64,000 nt of DNA, taken from positions 4,722,501-4,786,500 of the forward strand of contig NZ_CP092489.1 of NCBI RefSeq assembly GCF_025643335.1, read 5' to 3'. Positions 34,395 through 44,939 of the stretch are shown here, piece by piece (the first letter of the stretch is position 1; every line of letters begins with the position of its first letter). The notes beneath the pieces were generated by a model. That model did no database searches. It had not been told where the DNA came from and saw only the letters and a program-made list of their open reading frames with translations. The translations under genes were made by a program, and so were the position numbers. The DNA comes from Endozoicomonas sp. Mp262 (GTDB lineage Bacteria > Pseudomonadota > Gammaproteobacteria > Pseudomonadales > Endozoicomonadaceae).

Positions 34395-36000
34395 GGGTGA
34401 AAGTCTCATATTGACCACAACTAAACACTGCCACCTTTCTCTGGGAATGGTATGACATTGCTTGTAGCAGCCTTGGTGACTTTCCCGCAATAAGTTGCAG
34501 CAAATAACTTCCAGCCATTTTCAAACCAGTGGCTCTGAACTAATGACCGAAGCGTCAATACGCCCTGACCACCCGGATTTCGCCAGCGCATACCTGAGCA
34601 CTTCATCCGCTGGGTAACCAAGGTTTTACAGGCTGCCTCTACCACACCAGAGCCGATCGGAAGGTTATTCGACAAGTGTTCAGCATAGCGCATACGCTGG
34701 CGATTTTTTCTGAAATACTCCAGCTCGGTCTTTAATTTTGAGCGGCGCGGATGCTTTTTATGCTGATAAGCCAGGGCTTTAATAATGCGCTCAACCCCAT
34801 CGAGTTCCTCTTTTAGGACGTGTCGGTAAGTGACAAACTTTTCTTTGGACTTGATGCTGTTTTCTCCATAAGCCTGGTCAAATGCTTTCTTCAGGTGATC
34901 GGCTGCGTGGTAGTAATCAATAACCTCAACACCCGCTGGTAGTTCCTGGGAAAGGTATGACCAGTTGTCCTTGGCGCCATCAGCGACTTTGACCAGTGAC
35001 AGCTGTGGCTTTTGTCGCAACGCTTCTTGCAATAGTGCTGACAAAGACTGCTTGAGTGTGAGTTTTTTAGTTTCTGGCATTCGTCCTATGCGGACTGTTG
35101 ATAAACGCTCCCCCTGTTGATCGTAAAACGACAAAGTTCCGCAACTGGCCTCCTTGCAACCTGTTGGCCCTTGAGTCCGTTTGCCTTCAGAAGCGCTCCT
35201 GGCTCGCTTTTCTACTCGTTTGCCATCTTTCATGGGCAGCATAACGCCATCCAGGGAGGCGGCTACTGTGACCGCATTGGTGGGCACGTTAAGTTTCTCA
35301 ATAAGCATCTCTTCAAAAGGCTCACGGTGCTGTTCCCACTGAGTATTAAATTGCCTGGGGAAACGAGCAAGACTGCTTTCTGAGGGAGACATACCTCCCA
35401 TGAGATCAAGGAGGCTTTTTGCTTCACCGGGAGACATTTGAGCAACAACCCAGGCAGCTTGCTTTGCAGCCCGAGGCGTCCAGAAGCCTTCCACGATCCC
35501 GGCTTTCAACTCCATGGGCACGATACACGGCTCTTTGCCGTTACGGTAAAGTGTTCGCATAACCCGGACTGAACCAACCGCTGTCTGGTAGGTTTTATAA
35601 CTGCGCAACACCTGCTTATAAGTGATCCCGCTGACCTCAATAGCTGGGGTATCAATATCAAGCTCAGCCAGCGCCTCTGCTAAAAAATCTTGCTGAGCTT
35701 GATTAAAGAGAGCATTAACGGTCTGCTCAAACTCTTCAAAGTGCCTGATAGGATTGCCAGACTCTCGCAGAGCCTGCAATTGGTGGCCTAACCGTTGAAT
35801 CGCATCACAAGAAATGGTGGCGGCTTCAGTCCGTAGCTGACATACTTCCATGGGGCGGCCTCTCACTGGCAAGGTGTTGTGTGCTATCAACATCATACCT
35901 GTGATTGGCTGCCTTCTGTTTAAGCATTGAAAAAATAGCTGCCTACTACTTTCCCCGGTTGGCAAGCTGAAGAAGCTCGGTCAATTTGAGACTTTCACCC
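34395..36000 (-). mobile_element. ISKra4-family insertion sequence, 1,606 bp
   Basis: Ends are inverted repeats GGGTGAAAGTCTCATATTGA (34395-34414) and, on the other strand, GGGTGAAAGTCTCAAATTGA (35981-36000), with 19 of 20 positions equal. An 8-bp target duplication TATGCAAA flanks it at 34387-34394 and 36001-36008. It carries one transposase gene in the same direction as the operon. It interrupts the methyltransferase gene; removal of the element and one duplication restores the frame exactly. Confidence 0.95.
34421..35851 (-). CDS. ISKra4-family transposase
   Basis: DDE transposase of about 476 residues. Acidic residues of the catalytic triad are likely in AASLDGVMLP, IDYYHAADHL and LPIGSGVVEAACKTLV. 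The segment MKCSGMRWRNPGGQGVLTLR after the Glu is typical of the ISKra4/ISAzba1 group. The frame opens at 35965, but the ATG at 35851 (MEVCQLRTEAATIS), with GAGAGG upstream, gives the normal family length. The frame is intact, so the element is probably active. Confidence 0.9.
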   Translation of the reverse strand: MEVCQLRTEAATISCDAIQRLGHQLQALRESGNPIRHFEEFEQTVNALFNQAQQDFLAEALAELDIDTPAIEVSGITYKQVLRSYKTYQTAVGSVRVMRTLYRNGKEPCIVPMELKAGIVEGFWTPRAAKQAAWVVAQMSPGEAKSLLDLMGGMSPSESSLARFPRQFNTQWEQHREPFEEMLIEKLNVPTNAVTVAASLDGVMLPMKDGKRVEKRARSASEGKRTQGPTGCKEASCGTLSFYDQQGERLSTVRIGRMPETKKLTLKQSLSALLQEALRQKPQLSLVKVADGAKDNWSYLSQELPAGVEVIDYYHAADHLKKAFDQAYGENSIKSKEKFVTYRHVLKEELDGVERIIKALAYQHKKHPRRSKLKTELEYFRKNRQRMRYAEHLSNNLPIGSGVVEAACKTLVTQRMKCSGMRWRNPGGQGVLTLRSLVQSHWFENGWKLFAATYCGKVTKAATSNVIPFPEKGGSV

Positions 36001-39000
36001 TATGCAAATGTATTCATAGCGGTAGCGATAGCAAAAACATTTTTACTATTGAATACAGCAGCCGTATTTCCACAAGGAAAGTAAGGTGTGCAAGTAGCTC
36101 TTGCTGTGCGAGCATTTGTTGCCGAAGTAACATCGATGAAGGTTACTTTGGCAGTCGGTGACCATTTGGGCTGGCCTGCCAACTCCCCGGTTTTATATAC
36201 CTTCAACTTTGCAGCCTCTATACCCATTAAATACTGAGGCTCAAAAACACTCTCATGAGGATCAATTACGCGCCATACAGCCGAGCGCCCTTTGCCAGAA
36301 ACCCAGCCCTTGGATGAAACTTGAAACTGCTCAATAATATTGCCTTCTAGTAGAGGCAACGCCACATCCTCAATCTGTTCAACCGCCAAGGCCTGCGTAC
36401 CATCCCGAGACAACACCAGCCACGGTTCCCGATCCAGAATATTCTCCGGCCCGCTGTAATCCTGCCAGTTACCTTTCAGCCAGTGACCGTATTCATCAGG
36501 CTGGTAGCCCTTATCCTCCCATTTGGGACGAGGCGGGAAGAGTTTGGAGTCGTTGGTCATATGAAACTCAGTGGCATATTTAATGCCCCAGCCCTGCTCA
36601 CTTTTATCCCCTAGCAGCACACCATTGGCGTAGATTTTCTGCAGCACCTGCAAATCCTGTTCACTGCGGATTTCCAGAATGGCTTTCGAATAAGGCGAGA
36701 ACTCCAACACCCGTTCCCGGGGATAGGCCAGAGCATGGCGCTCAGCCTGTTCCCAGTCATCCACATTGCGGTGCATAAAGGCCGCCCGAATCGCTCCGGT
36801 TTCTCCCCCTTTCTGAATAACCAGGGGGCAGAATTTGAAAGAGCGGTGAATATCAAAAATCCCTTCCCGGTTTTCAAAACCAAACAACCACTGCCAGTCA
36901 CAGTGCTCCAGAAACAGTTCCCGCAATGCCGTGGTGCCCTTATCGGTGTAGATACCACTGGGCACAATCATTCCCAAACGACCCGCGCCTCGCAGCAAAG
37001 CATGACTCAGCTCCAGAAACATTTTGTACGTGTTCAGATCTGCCGACCCCTGGTGCAAAAAAGGATGAGCGGTATCGGCAAACCCTTTGTGTCTGGCACG
37101 TTCTTTCTGCCATTTTTTATGCAATGCTTGTGACGCCTTAAAACTGTCACGGGAGCGCCCACCCAGATTCAGGTCATGCTTTTTATTGCCTTTTTTATCT
37201 TCATTTATCTTGTCGCCAAAGGGCTGGCCCACATATTTGGCCCAGTTTGACATACCCTTGAGCCCGGCGTTATAGGCAATCCAGTCATGCTCCAGCTGTG
37301 ACCGGTTGCGGAAATACTCCAGCTGTTTAGCCAGTGCTTCCTGCTTGCCATAAGCCCGGTAAAGCGGATCATGGTTGGAGAAAAACTCCTTGGAATTGGG
37401 CTTTTGAATCTCCCAGGGCGGGTTGCCCAGCACCCCGTCAAAACCATCCTGCTTAACGGTAAAGACATCGGGAAATTCCAGTTCCCAGTGGAAGAAGCGT
37501 TTTTCCCGGGCTACCGCTGAGGCTATCTCCAGCACATCTTCATCAGGCTGGGCAAAGTCCAGGGGCAACGGTGCCCGTTCAATCTGGTCGCCGGGCCAGA
37601 ACCAGAGGGCGCACCACAAATCCATCCGTTGCTTGATGGCATGGTAGTGAGGATTGTTCAGCACCTGTTCCCGATAGAGGGTGGCGCGCTTTTCACTGGC
37701 ATGCACCGGCAGTCGATGCAGTTTGCGGAATACCTTGAACAGCTCATCGTGCACGGTATTGACATCCAGTGAAGCATTGGCATCCATCTGGCCGCTTAAC
37801 ATGGCCATCAGCTGTGGCTGCACATTCCTGCCCCGCGCTTTGATGGCATTGGTAAAGACATCGCCCTTTTTCTTGTCTTTATCATCCACATAAAAATGGT
37901 TGATCAGGTTACCAGGCTTGTTCTTCTGGTAATCCTTATCGCCCCCTTCCCGTTGCCAGGCCATGGCCGGGTAATGCCGAAAACTGTTAAACCAGGTGCC
38001 CACCAGGGCATTACCCACCTTGAGCTTGTGGTCCAGGAAACCAAAGGGCAGATCCCGATCCATGGTTTCCACCCACAGCGCCATGCGCCCCAGCTCCACC
38101 GCCAGTGGGTCAAGGTCAACGCCGTAAAGACAACGCTCGACGATATGACGCTTCAGCTGAGCCCGCAGGCTCTCTTCAAAATCGGGATGGGCCGGATTCA
38201 GTTTGGTGAATTCGTCACTGAGCAAGGTCGCCAGCTGACCGTCGGCCATGCGGGGCACACCGCCCGCTTCATCTTTTTCCAGCAGCCCATGTGCATAAAG
38301 GGACTGAACCAATGCGTCAGTAAGGTAGCGCAAGGCACCCGCTAAAAAAGAACCTGAGCCCATGGCAGGATCGCAGATTTTCAGGGCAAGAATCGCTTCC
38401 GGCGGCCTGGGCTTCCACTCCACGACGTTTTCCAGCCCGGTACGTGGATCAACTTCAGTGTGCAGAGCATCAAAAGCCAGGGGCTGCAAGGTGCGGCGAA
38501 CGGTGGGAGCCGCCAACTGTGGACGGGTGTAAAAAGTGCCTGCCCCCTTACGGGTACCACCCCATCGCACCAGGTAGAACTGCCCCGGTGCCACCAGCCG
38601 GACACAGAGTTGTTTGGTGGCCCTGGTCAACATCTCCTGCTGTTCCGCCAGGGCTGCGGCCTTTTTACCCCGGGGCTTTTTCACCAGCCCTGCCAACCGA
38701 GCAGCTTTTTCCAGCCATGCCTGGGCCCTGAGCAGATGATCCTCGCTCAACTGCAGGGTGTCGTCATCGTCTACCGCAGGCGTTTCTGCCTCCGGTTCAG
38801 CGGCATCGACGGCTTCCTGTTCTTCTGTGACAGAATCTTCTACCTCCTGCGCTTCATTGCTCTCTTCTTCCTCGCTTTCATCCCCAGCGCTATCGCCTTT
38901 TTTCAACGCTTCAAACAGCTGTTTGATGGTTTTGTCATCCATGGTTTCCAGCTGGGAGAGCGTCAGGGCAGGCTGATTGCCCACACCCAGGAAAATCACC

Positions 39001-40316
39001 GGATCGTCCTCAGCCGCCTGCTTTAATTCAAAGTCCAGCAAGCCCTCATAGAGGATACCGATGTATTCAGAAGACAGCATGGAAAAGTCCACGGGCGCAT
39101 CCACCCACCGACTGGCCCGCCCCTGACGCACTTTCATGCGGGTACGGGTCAACAGTCGCAACAACTTATGAACCTGTCGGTCACTAACGGTGTTGGCAGT
39201 ACTTTCGAGTATGGCTAACGCGCGATTAATTGGGTCGTCGCTGGCAGCATCTCCAGGTTGAAACAGAGCACCACCATACTGAGGAACTGCGAGTTGTGGA
39301 TGGGCGGAACCAAAATGAATCAGGTTGAACAGCCCCAGCATTCGAGGCCAGGCACTGACACTTCGGCTGAGCCGTTCACTTCCACGCCCTCCGGCACGGC
39401 GATCCAATTGCTGACGCAGACCCTCCAAGCCATAAGCCTGCTGATAGATAGGATTATCCACCGGCAATAAACCTCTGGCCTCAGCAAACAGGGTAATAAT
39501 GCAGCGCATAATAATGCGTGAGCCGGCGACATACAGGTCGCTATAATCCAGTTGCTGACCATCATTACGAGCCTGCTCAATGGCTCCGTGGGAGGCCGTA
39601 ATCAACTCCTCCACCCCCTGCCGAACCCGTTCACCAAGAACGCTGGATAGTTCTGCCTGCCCCTTGCGTGATTCGCTGATGGCTTTTTGCAGCCGACTCA
39701 ATCCATCGGGAGCCAGCAGTGTTTCCTTGTTAAGCAGGCAGCGCCAGGCCAGCGTCTGGGGACCAGGCTGACCTTCGACAAACCACAAGTCGATATCCCA
39801 TTCACACCAGGCGTCATAGTCCTGACCGGCATGCACCAAGCGCCATTGACGACCATTGGTCACCAACGCCAGGGGTTGTTGTTGCCGCCGTAGCCACTCA
39901 AGTACTCGCCCCAGCAAAACCCTTGAGCGACCAACACCCAGACGACCGGCAAATTGCCGGGAAGCACCCTCTTCAGGAACAAAGACCGGTAAGGTTTCGC
40001 CATTAGGCCCAACCCACAACCGACGTGGCTTAACCTGAACGCCTGTAAAACTGCGAATAGCCCAGTGAGTTTCAACATTCTGGGCTTTTTGCCACTCGTC
40101 TGCGGGCAGCCCCGTCAGGTTTTGCAGAAAGTAGTCCAGCAGCGGAGCCAGTGTTTCATTAGTACCATCAAAAGCCGTCAGGGCACGTCGCAGCTTTTCA
40201 ATCTGCCAGTCTGGAAGTTGCGGCAGGGTATCCGGGAAATAGTCTGCCAGCTTTGCAGTAGAAATCAGAAGGCCACCGTGATTCAGGGCAGCCCAGGCTT
40301 CATTGTGTAAACTCAT
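36000..40316 (-). pseudogene. DrmMI-like adenine methyltransferase, 5' part, interrupted by IS
   Basis: First 1,438 of about 1,682 residues of an Eco57I/PglX-type N6-adenine methyltransferase. The N-terminal 450 residues are a helical, restriction-enzyme-like region. An acidic spacer (about 480-520) follows. The SAM motif is DPAMGSGSFLAG (649-660), and the catalytic NPPW at 965-968 sits in GVLGNPPWEI. Recognition-type segments follow until the IS target at 36001-36008. GGAGGTG lies six bases before the ATG, which overlaps the helicase stop by 4 bp. In DISARM the methylase marks host DNA as self; here it lacks its last 244 residues. Confidence 0.87.
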
Positions 40317-43300
40317 GAGCGCACCTCCGGTAAACGAATTTCAATGGTCACCGGGAATACCTGCGCATCCCCGCGTAGTTGATAACGCTGGGGTAATACA
40401 TGTTTCAAAACTCTGTCTTTCTCAGCTTTTAGACGCTCCAGCAAATCGCCAAACTGCCCCTGCCGTCGCTTGAGTTCATCGTTAAGATCACGAAGTTTTT
40501 TTTCAGCATCCGAATCCGCATCCCCATACATGTCCAACTGAATTGATGCCTTACGTTCTTCTTCAATTTCTCGTTTCAGCTTTTCTATGCTTTGAGCACC
40601 CTTAAGGGTGTTAACTTCTTTTATGCGCTTTTCAAATGCCTCTTTCTCCCGAGCTTTAGCATCGTCATAAGTCAACCTCAGCTCTCGCTTTATATGCTCA
40701 GATATGGTTTCCCGAAAACGATTAATAAAACCTTTGATATCTTGATGCACTTCATCCCAGATATCACGGGCTTTCTCAGCCTTATCCTGTGCAGGTTGAG
40801 CAACATTATTATTGCCATGGCAAGGTCCGTCATAAGGCAGTGGCTCACCCAGCGTATCACCCTGTACCGGCAGAGCGAGTGTTCGAGTCCAGTGATGAAA
40901 GGTTTCCCTCAGTTGATTGATCGCCATTTCTTCAACCGTCAACAGAATCAGTGCATCCGCACCTTCAGGCACTTCACCGGACGTTACCACCCATCGCCCC
41001 GGTGGCTGAAACTCGTTCTGCCCCCCGGGGAAGCGCAAGCGGGCAAATGCATTTAGGGCATGACGAAACAACGGATGACCAAGATGCAAGAGAACCGTGT
41101 CTGGCGAAGGCTTAAACACCGGACGACCGTTGACGTTGTCAACAAAGAATTGGTTATCAAACACAACCCAAGGCATAGCACCGGTAATACCACGCAATGC
41201 GGGTAGCCGTAACGTATCATCAACGATTGTTTGCCAACGGCTTGGTAACGGTGTTTTCAACCGCATACGCCCTTGGCGATCAGGCCCATCAAGAATATCT
41301 CTGTTGGCACCAAGCCCCATGGCAATAGCCAAAGTCTCTTCCAGTGTTTTGGGTGACAGATCAAGATCCGTCATCAGTTGCATAAGTTGTTGCTTCTCCG
41401 TTTCTCCCCGCTCTTCAGTCTGCACACGGGCGTCATCTGCCTCACCACGTCGCCCTTGAATCTGGAGATCAAGATTATCCAGCACTTCGGAATCTTCATT
41501 AAGCTCCATCATTCGACGCTGAAAAGCTGCATCAAAGAGTTCACCAACAGAGCCAAGGTCTTCACGAATATCGTTTACTTTATTCAGTACCCGAGCAACA
41601 AAACCGAGGTCGGCATCATCGTCACTGGTAAAGTGATAAATGGTGACATCACGAGCCTGACCATGGCGGTCAATACGACCGTTGCGCTGTTCCAGTCGAG
41701 ACGGGTTCCAGGGAATTTCGTAGTGAATCAACAGCCGAGCCGTATACTGAAGGTTAAGTCCTTCCGAGGCGGCATCCGTAGCCACCAGAATTTTGACGGC
41801 GGAATCGGGGTCGTTAAAAGCCTGTTTGATGGCTTCCCGCTCCTCTTCACTCATGCCCCCATAAAGTTGTATGACCCTGTGCTCGTCATCACCAAACTTT
41901 GAATTAAGGCGGCCCACCAGGTAGTCCAGCGTTGTCTTGTACTCAGTGAAAATAATCAATCGCTCATCAGACTTCCACTGCTCTGCCTGACGAAGTTCTT
42001 TGTCAATCATCTCCACTAGACGATCAAAGCGACTATCTGATGTTGGCACGCAACCGACTACAGGTAACTCACTCAACCCCAATGCAGTCAATGAAGCGTC
42101 TATAGCGTCTATTTCTGTTTTCAGAATTTTGGCATAAGGGTGTATCCACGCACCGATAATATGCACTGCATGCTGACCACGACTTTCCCGCTCTTTGTCA
42201 TCGTCTATATCTTCTTCCGTAGCTCGTCGGGCAGCCAATACTTCTGTGGCCTGTAACGCCTCATTTTCTTCAAGACCAGACTTGAAACGAAGCCAGCTAT
42301 CCGCAAAGGTAACAGGACTGGAGAGAAGACGTTTTCGCAAAATTTCAATAGCGAAGTTAAGCACCATCCGCGCTTCAGGCGCAGCCTGTATCATCCCTTT
42401 AAGCCCATTGCAGAAACGGCGTACTGCTTCAGCCAGCTGCTTTTCGTCCCGCAACATATAAAGCGGCAGTGGTTCAAGGTGCCTTTTGGCAAAGCGTGGT
42501 ACCCGACCCGCACTTTTATCCTGATCATTGATCTCGCTTTTCAATCGGCGAATCAAAACATCGCCAATCATGTCCCGCTCTTTATCGGTAAAATTGGGAG
42601 CCTGAGTGAACCGCACTGGGTCCAGTTGTTCCAACAAGCCAGAAAAACAGCGAGTGTGGCCGTTGTGGGGGGTCGCTGTGAGGAATAGTCGATGTTCGAA
42701 ATAGGGGGTCAGCAGTCGCAGCATTTTGGCCAAATCACTGTCTGCTCCAAAGTTGGAAGGCATGAGATTGTGGGCTTCGTCAACTATCAACAAATCCCAG
42801 GGCAGCTGAGCACCGCCTTGTATTCGTGTTGACTCACAATTAGCAATAAACTGCTCGAGCACATCTGGCTGACGAAGATAATGATAAGAAGTGATAATAC
42901 GCGGTAATACGCGCCAGGGGTTTGCATCCAACCCCATTTCCCGCTGCAGTTTATGAGTAAAGACCTTATCGACAACATCAAACCCCAATGAAAACTTCTC
43001 TTCCATCTCCTGCTGCCACTGGGTTCTCAGTGATGCTGGGGTGATAATTAATACTCGTCGAATTCGGCGTGTTCGTATCAATTCAGCCAGAATTAATCCT
43101 GCTTCAACGGTTTTACCGAGTCCGACATCATCGGCCAGCAACAAAGATACTCGGGGCATGCGCATAGCCCTTGCCAAAGGCACTAGCTGGAAGTCATCAA
43201 CACTGACGGCTCCATAAACAGGCGCAGTGGGTACAGACTCTGACCGCTGCTCTGGGGAGTGAGCAGAAAGGAAAGGGGTTAATGCACTCCATCTTGTCGC

Positions 43301-43612
43301 TCGCTGGAGTGCCATAAATTCATCCATGGTCATTGGCGGGTCAACGTCTACTCGCGGTAGTGCGTTAGGTTCCAGAACTACAGGGCTACGCTCTCGTTCC
43401 CACAACAGTGATTCCTGCGCATCACCCTCAGCGTCACTGAAATCTACCGTAACCAGATGCAACAACGCAGAGGATTTACCTCCACTGACGGACTCAACAG
43501 CCGAGATAACTCCCCGCCTGTTGCGGACAGTAGCCAGCATACCTACTCGAGGCAGAGGTACTGAATGCTCTGTATCTGTAGTAGCCAATTTCAAACTTTC
43601 CTTGAGGTACAT
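40313..43612 (-). CDS. DrmD-like SNF2 helicase of the defence operon
   Basis: Protein of 1,099 residues, first gene of the operon. The SNF2 lobe has FQLVPLARAMRMPRVSLLLA, then DDVGLGKT (161-168) and LIVDEAHNLMPS near 285. Lobe 2 has ILVATDAASEGLNLQ and WNPSRLEQRNGRIDRHGQ. The C-terminal third has coiled-coil helices (KEAFEKRIKEVNTLKGAQSI). It matches the RapA/HepA-like ATPases placed first in class 1 DISARM loci (drmD, drmMI, drmA, drmB, drmC). The ATG at 43612 has no clear ribosome site; a TTG at 43588 behind AAGGAAAG is a good alternative start. Confidence 0.85.
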   Translation of the reverse strand: MYLKESLKLATTDTEHSVPLPRVGMLATVRNRRGVISAVESVSGGKSSALLHLVTVDFSDAEGDAQESLLWERERSPVVLEPNALPRVDVDPPMTMDEFMALQRATRWSALTPFLSAHSPEQRSESVPTAPVYGAVSVDDFQLVPLARAMRMPRVSLLLADDVGLGKTVEAGLILAELIRTRRIRRVLIITPASLRTQWQQEMEEKFSLGFDVVDKVFTHKLQREMGLDANPWRVLPRIITSYHYLRQPDVLEQFIANCESTRIQGGAQLPWDLLIVDEAHNLMPSNFGADSDLAKMLRLLTPYFEHRLFLTATPHNGHTRCFSGLLEQLDPVRFTQAPNFTDKERDMIGDVLIRRLKSEINDQDKSAGRVPRFAKRHLEPLPLYMLRDEKQLAEAVRRFCNGLKGMIQAAPEARMVLNFAIEILRKRLLSSPVTFADSWLRFKSGLEENEALQATEVLAARRATEEDIDDDKERESRGQHAVHIIGAWIHPYAKILKTEIDAIDASLTALGLSELPVVGCVPTSDSRFDRLVEMIDKELRQAEQWKSDERLIIFTEYKTTLDYLVGRLNSKFGDDEHRVIQLYGGMSEEEREAIKQAFNDPDSAVKILVATDAASEGLNLQYTARLLIHYEIPWNPSRLEQRNGRIDRHGQARDVTIYHFTSDDDADLGFVARVLNKVNDIREDLGSVGELFDAAFQRRMMELNEDSEVLDNLDLQIQGRRGEADDARVQTEERGETEKQQLMQLMTDLDLSPKTLEETLAIAMGLGANRDILDGPDRQGRMRLKTPLPSRWQTIVDDTLRLPALRGITGAMPWVVFDNQFFVDNVNGRPVFKPSPDTVLLHLGHPLFRHALNAFARLRFPGGQNEFQPPGRWVVTSGEVPEGADALILLTVEEMAINQLRETFHHWTRTLALPVQGDTLGEPLPYDGPCHGNNNVAQPAQDKAEKARDIWDEVHQDIKGFINRFRETISEHIKRELRLTYDDAKAREKEAFEKRIKEVNTLKGAQSIEKLKREIEEERKASIQLDMYGDADSDAEKKLRDLNDELKRRQGQFGDLLERLKAEKDRVLKHVLPQRYQLRGDAQVFPVTIEIRLPEVRS

Positions 43613-43777
43613 TAGTCAAAAATGAAAATATGATACTCTTTTTTAACAAGAAATCGTCCCCTGATACCCGCTACCCAGAAAGACTTTTAAAGTTAGATAT
43701 TCGAACAAGATTGACAGCGTGACTGACAAAGCTTCCCTTTCTGTTTGATATAGTCCTTTTACCGGTCCATACTCAGA

Positions 43778-43807
43778 TAGCAGTTGACAAAAGTTGACAT
43801 CCATTTA
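43778..43807 (+). promoter_or_regulatory. Promoter of the XRE-protease/PIN pair
   Basis: Tandem TTGACA sequences lie at 43785-43790 and 43794-43799, and TACTAT follows the first after a 16-base spacer. Transcription would then begin only a few bases before the ATG at 43821, giving a very short leader with no evident ribosome site. The repeat GTTGACA could also be an operator for the encoded XRE-type protein. Confidence 0.5.
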
Positions 43808-43820
43808 CTATTGGCACCCT

Positions 43821-44939
43821 ATGGAAAAATCACTGAACATTCCCGCTCTGGAAGCCGCAATGAGCGAAAAAGGCTTCAACCAGTCCTCTCTTAGCAAAAT
43901 GCTCGAGGTCTCCAGGGAAGCTGTATCCAAATGGCTCAAAGGAAGCTCATTCCCTAAACCGGATAAATTATTACGGCTGGGTATGCTGTTGGGCCTGTCT
44001 TTTTCCGAACTGGTTGTTCAGGAAGATGACAATTCTCCGGTAGTTGCCTTTCGGAAAAGGAAGGGGACAAAAACCAGGGACGAAGACTTTCAGAAATTTG
44101 TCAGCATGGGGCGGTATCTTGAGAATCTGGCACCTTACCTGCCTTTCGATAACCTGACCAAGCCTTTGGTATTAAAAAACCCGGTGCTCGAATACGATTA
44201 CCTCCAACAAGTTTCTGAAAAAGTCCGAAAGGATATCAATGTGGGACCAGAAGATATTCTGGATTTTAATCATCTGATCCGTTATTTCCGTAAATTGCAG
44301 ACGATTCTGATTCCTGTAATGTGGGGACAAAAAGACAGGCATGAGAACGCTAGCCATGTCTATCTTCCCGAATCCATGACAACATGGATTTATCTTAATC
44401 TTGACGTTAACACGCATGACTTCCTTTTCTGGATGGCTCATGAGTTAGGCCACGCTCTGGCTCCTGATTTGCGTGGCGATGACGGGGAGGATTTTGCGGA
44501 TGCTTTTGCTGGTGCATTATTGTTTCCAAACCAGCATGCTGAGCAATGCTACAGGGAACTGAAGGGAAAACATCCGGGAGCACAGGTTAATACTATCAAG
44601 AAACTGGCTGAGCAGTATGTCATTTCTCCTCTGGCTATTTTCTTTCAAGTTAAAGCCTATGCAGAACATAACGGCCTTGCACCACTGGAGTTGAAATCGA
44701 TTCATGGGGCAACGACCAATTTCAATAAGAAATTCCCCAACTTAATAGATGCACTTATTACAGATACTCCGGTACAGCCAGAGGTGTATATCAACCTTGT
44801 GAAAGAAGGCTTTGAAAGCCCTTTCTTTGAGGCACTCTCTCAATACCTGAAAGCACACAATAAATCCGAGAGTTTTGTTCAAACAGTACTCGATATAAAC
44901 CTTGTTGATGCAAAAGCCTTACACCATGAGTTATCCTGA
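43821..44939 (+). CDS. XRE-type HTH plus ImmA/IrrE metallopeptidase (antitoxin-like)
   Basis: Protein of 372 residues. Residues 8-52 form an XRE helix-turn-helix (FNQSSLSKMLEVSREAVSKW). The peptidase domain has the zinc motif HELGH at 207-211, with acidic residues following (DDGEDFADAFAGALLFP). The frame opens with TTG at 43794, but the ATG at 43821 (MEKSLNIPALEAAMSEKGF) begins the domain properly. The next gene, a PIN protein, overlaps by one base (TGATG). Such HTH-peptidase proteins control adjacent toxins or stress operons. It is divergent from the DISARM-like operon and may also respond to damage. Confidence 0.85.
   Translation: MEKSLNIPALEAAMSEKGFNQSSLSKMLEVSREAVSKWLKGSSFPKPDKLLRLGMLLGLSFSELVVQEDDNSPVVAFRKRKGTKTRDEDFQKFVSMGRYLENLAPYLPFDNLTKPLVLKNPVLEYDYLQQVSEKVRKDINVGPEDILDFNHLIRYFRKLQTILIPVMWGQKDRHENASHVYLPESMTTWIYLNLDVNTHDFLFWMAHELGHALAPDLRGDDGEDFADAFAGALLFPNQHAEQCYRELKGKHPGAQVNTIKKLAEQYVISPLAIFFQVKAYAEHNGLAPLELKSIHGATTNFNKKFPNLIDALITDTPVQPEVYINLVKEGFESPFFEALSQYLKAHNKSESFVQTVLDINLVDAKALHHELS

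Noticed and set aside
33654-34490. A separate 278-residue third gene in the defence operon
   Set aside because: The first 30 or so residues are coded by the IS end. Joining at the 8-bp duplication continues the methylase frame, and the motif LHLNWFVVEESVLP is a methylase C-terminal signature.
36000-40316. BREX PglX with a BREX locus
   Set aside because: The methylase resembles PglX in part, but no pglZ, brxC, brxL or other BREX gene is present. The SNF2 and DUF1998 helicases point to DISARM-type organisation.
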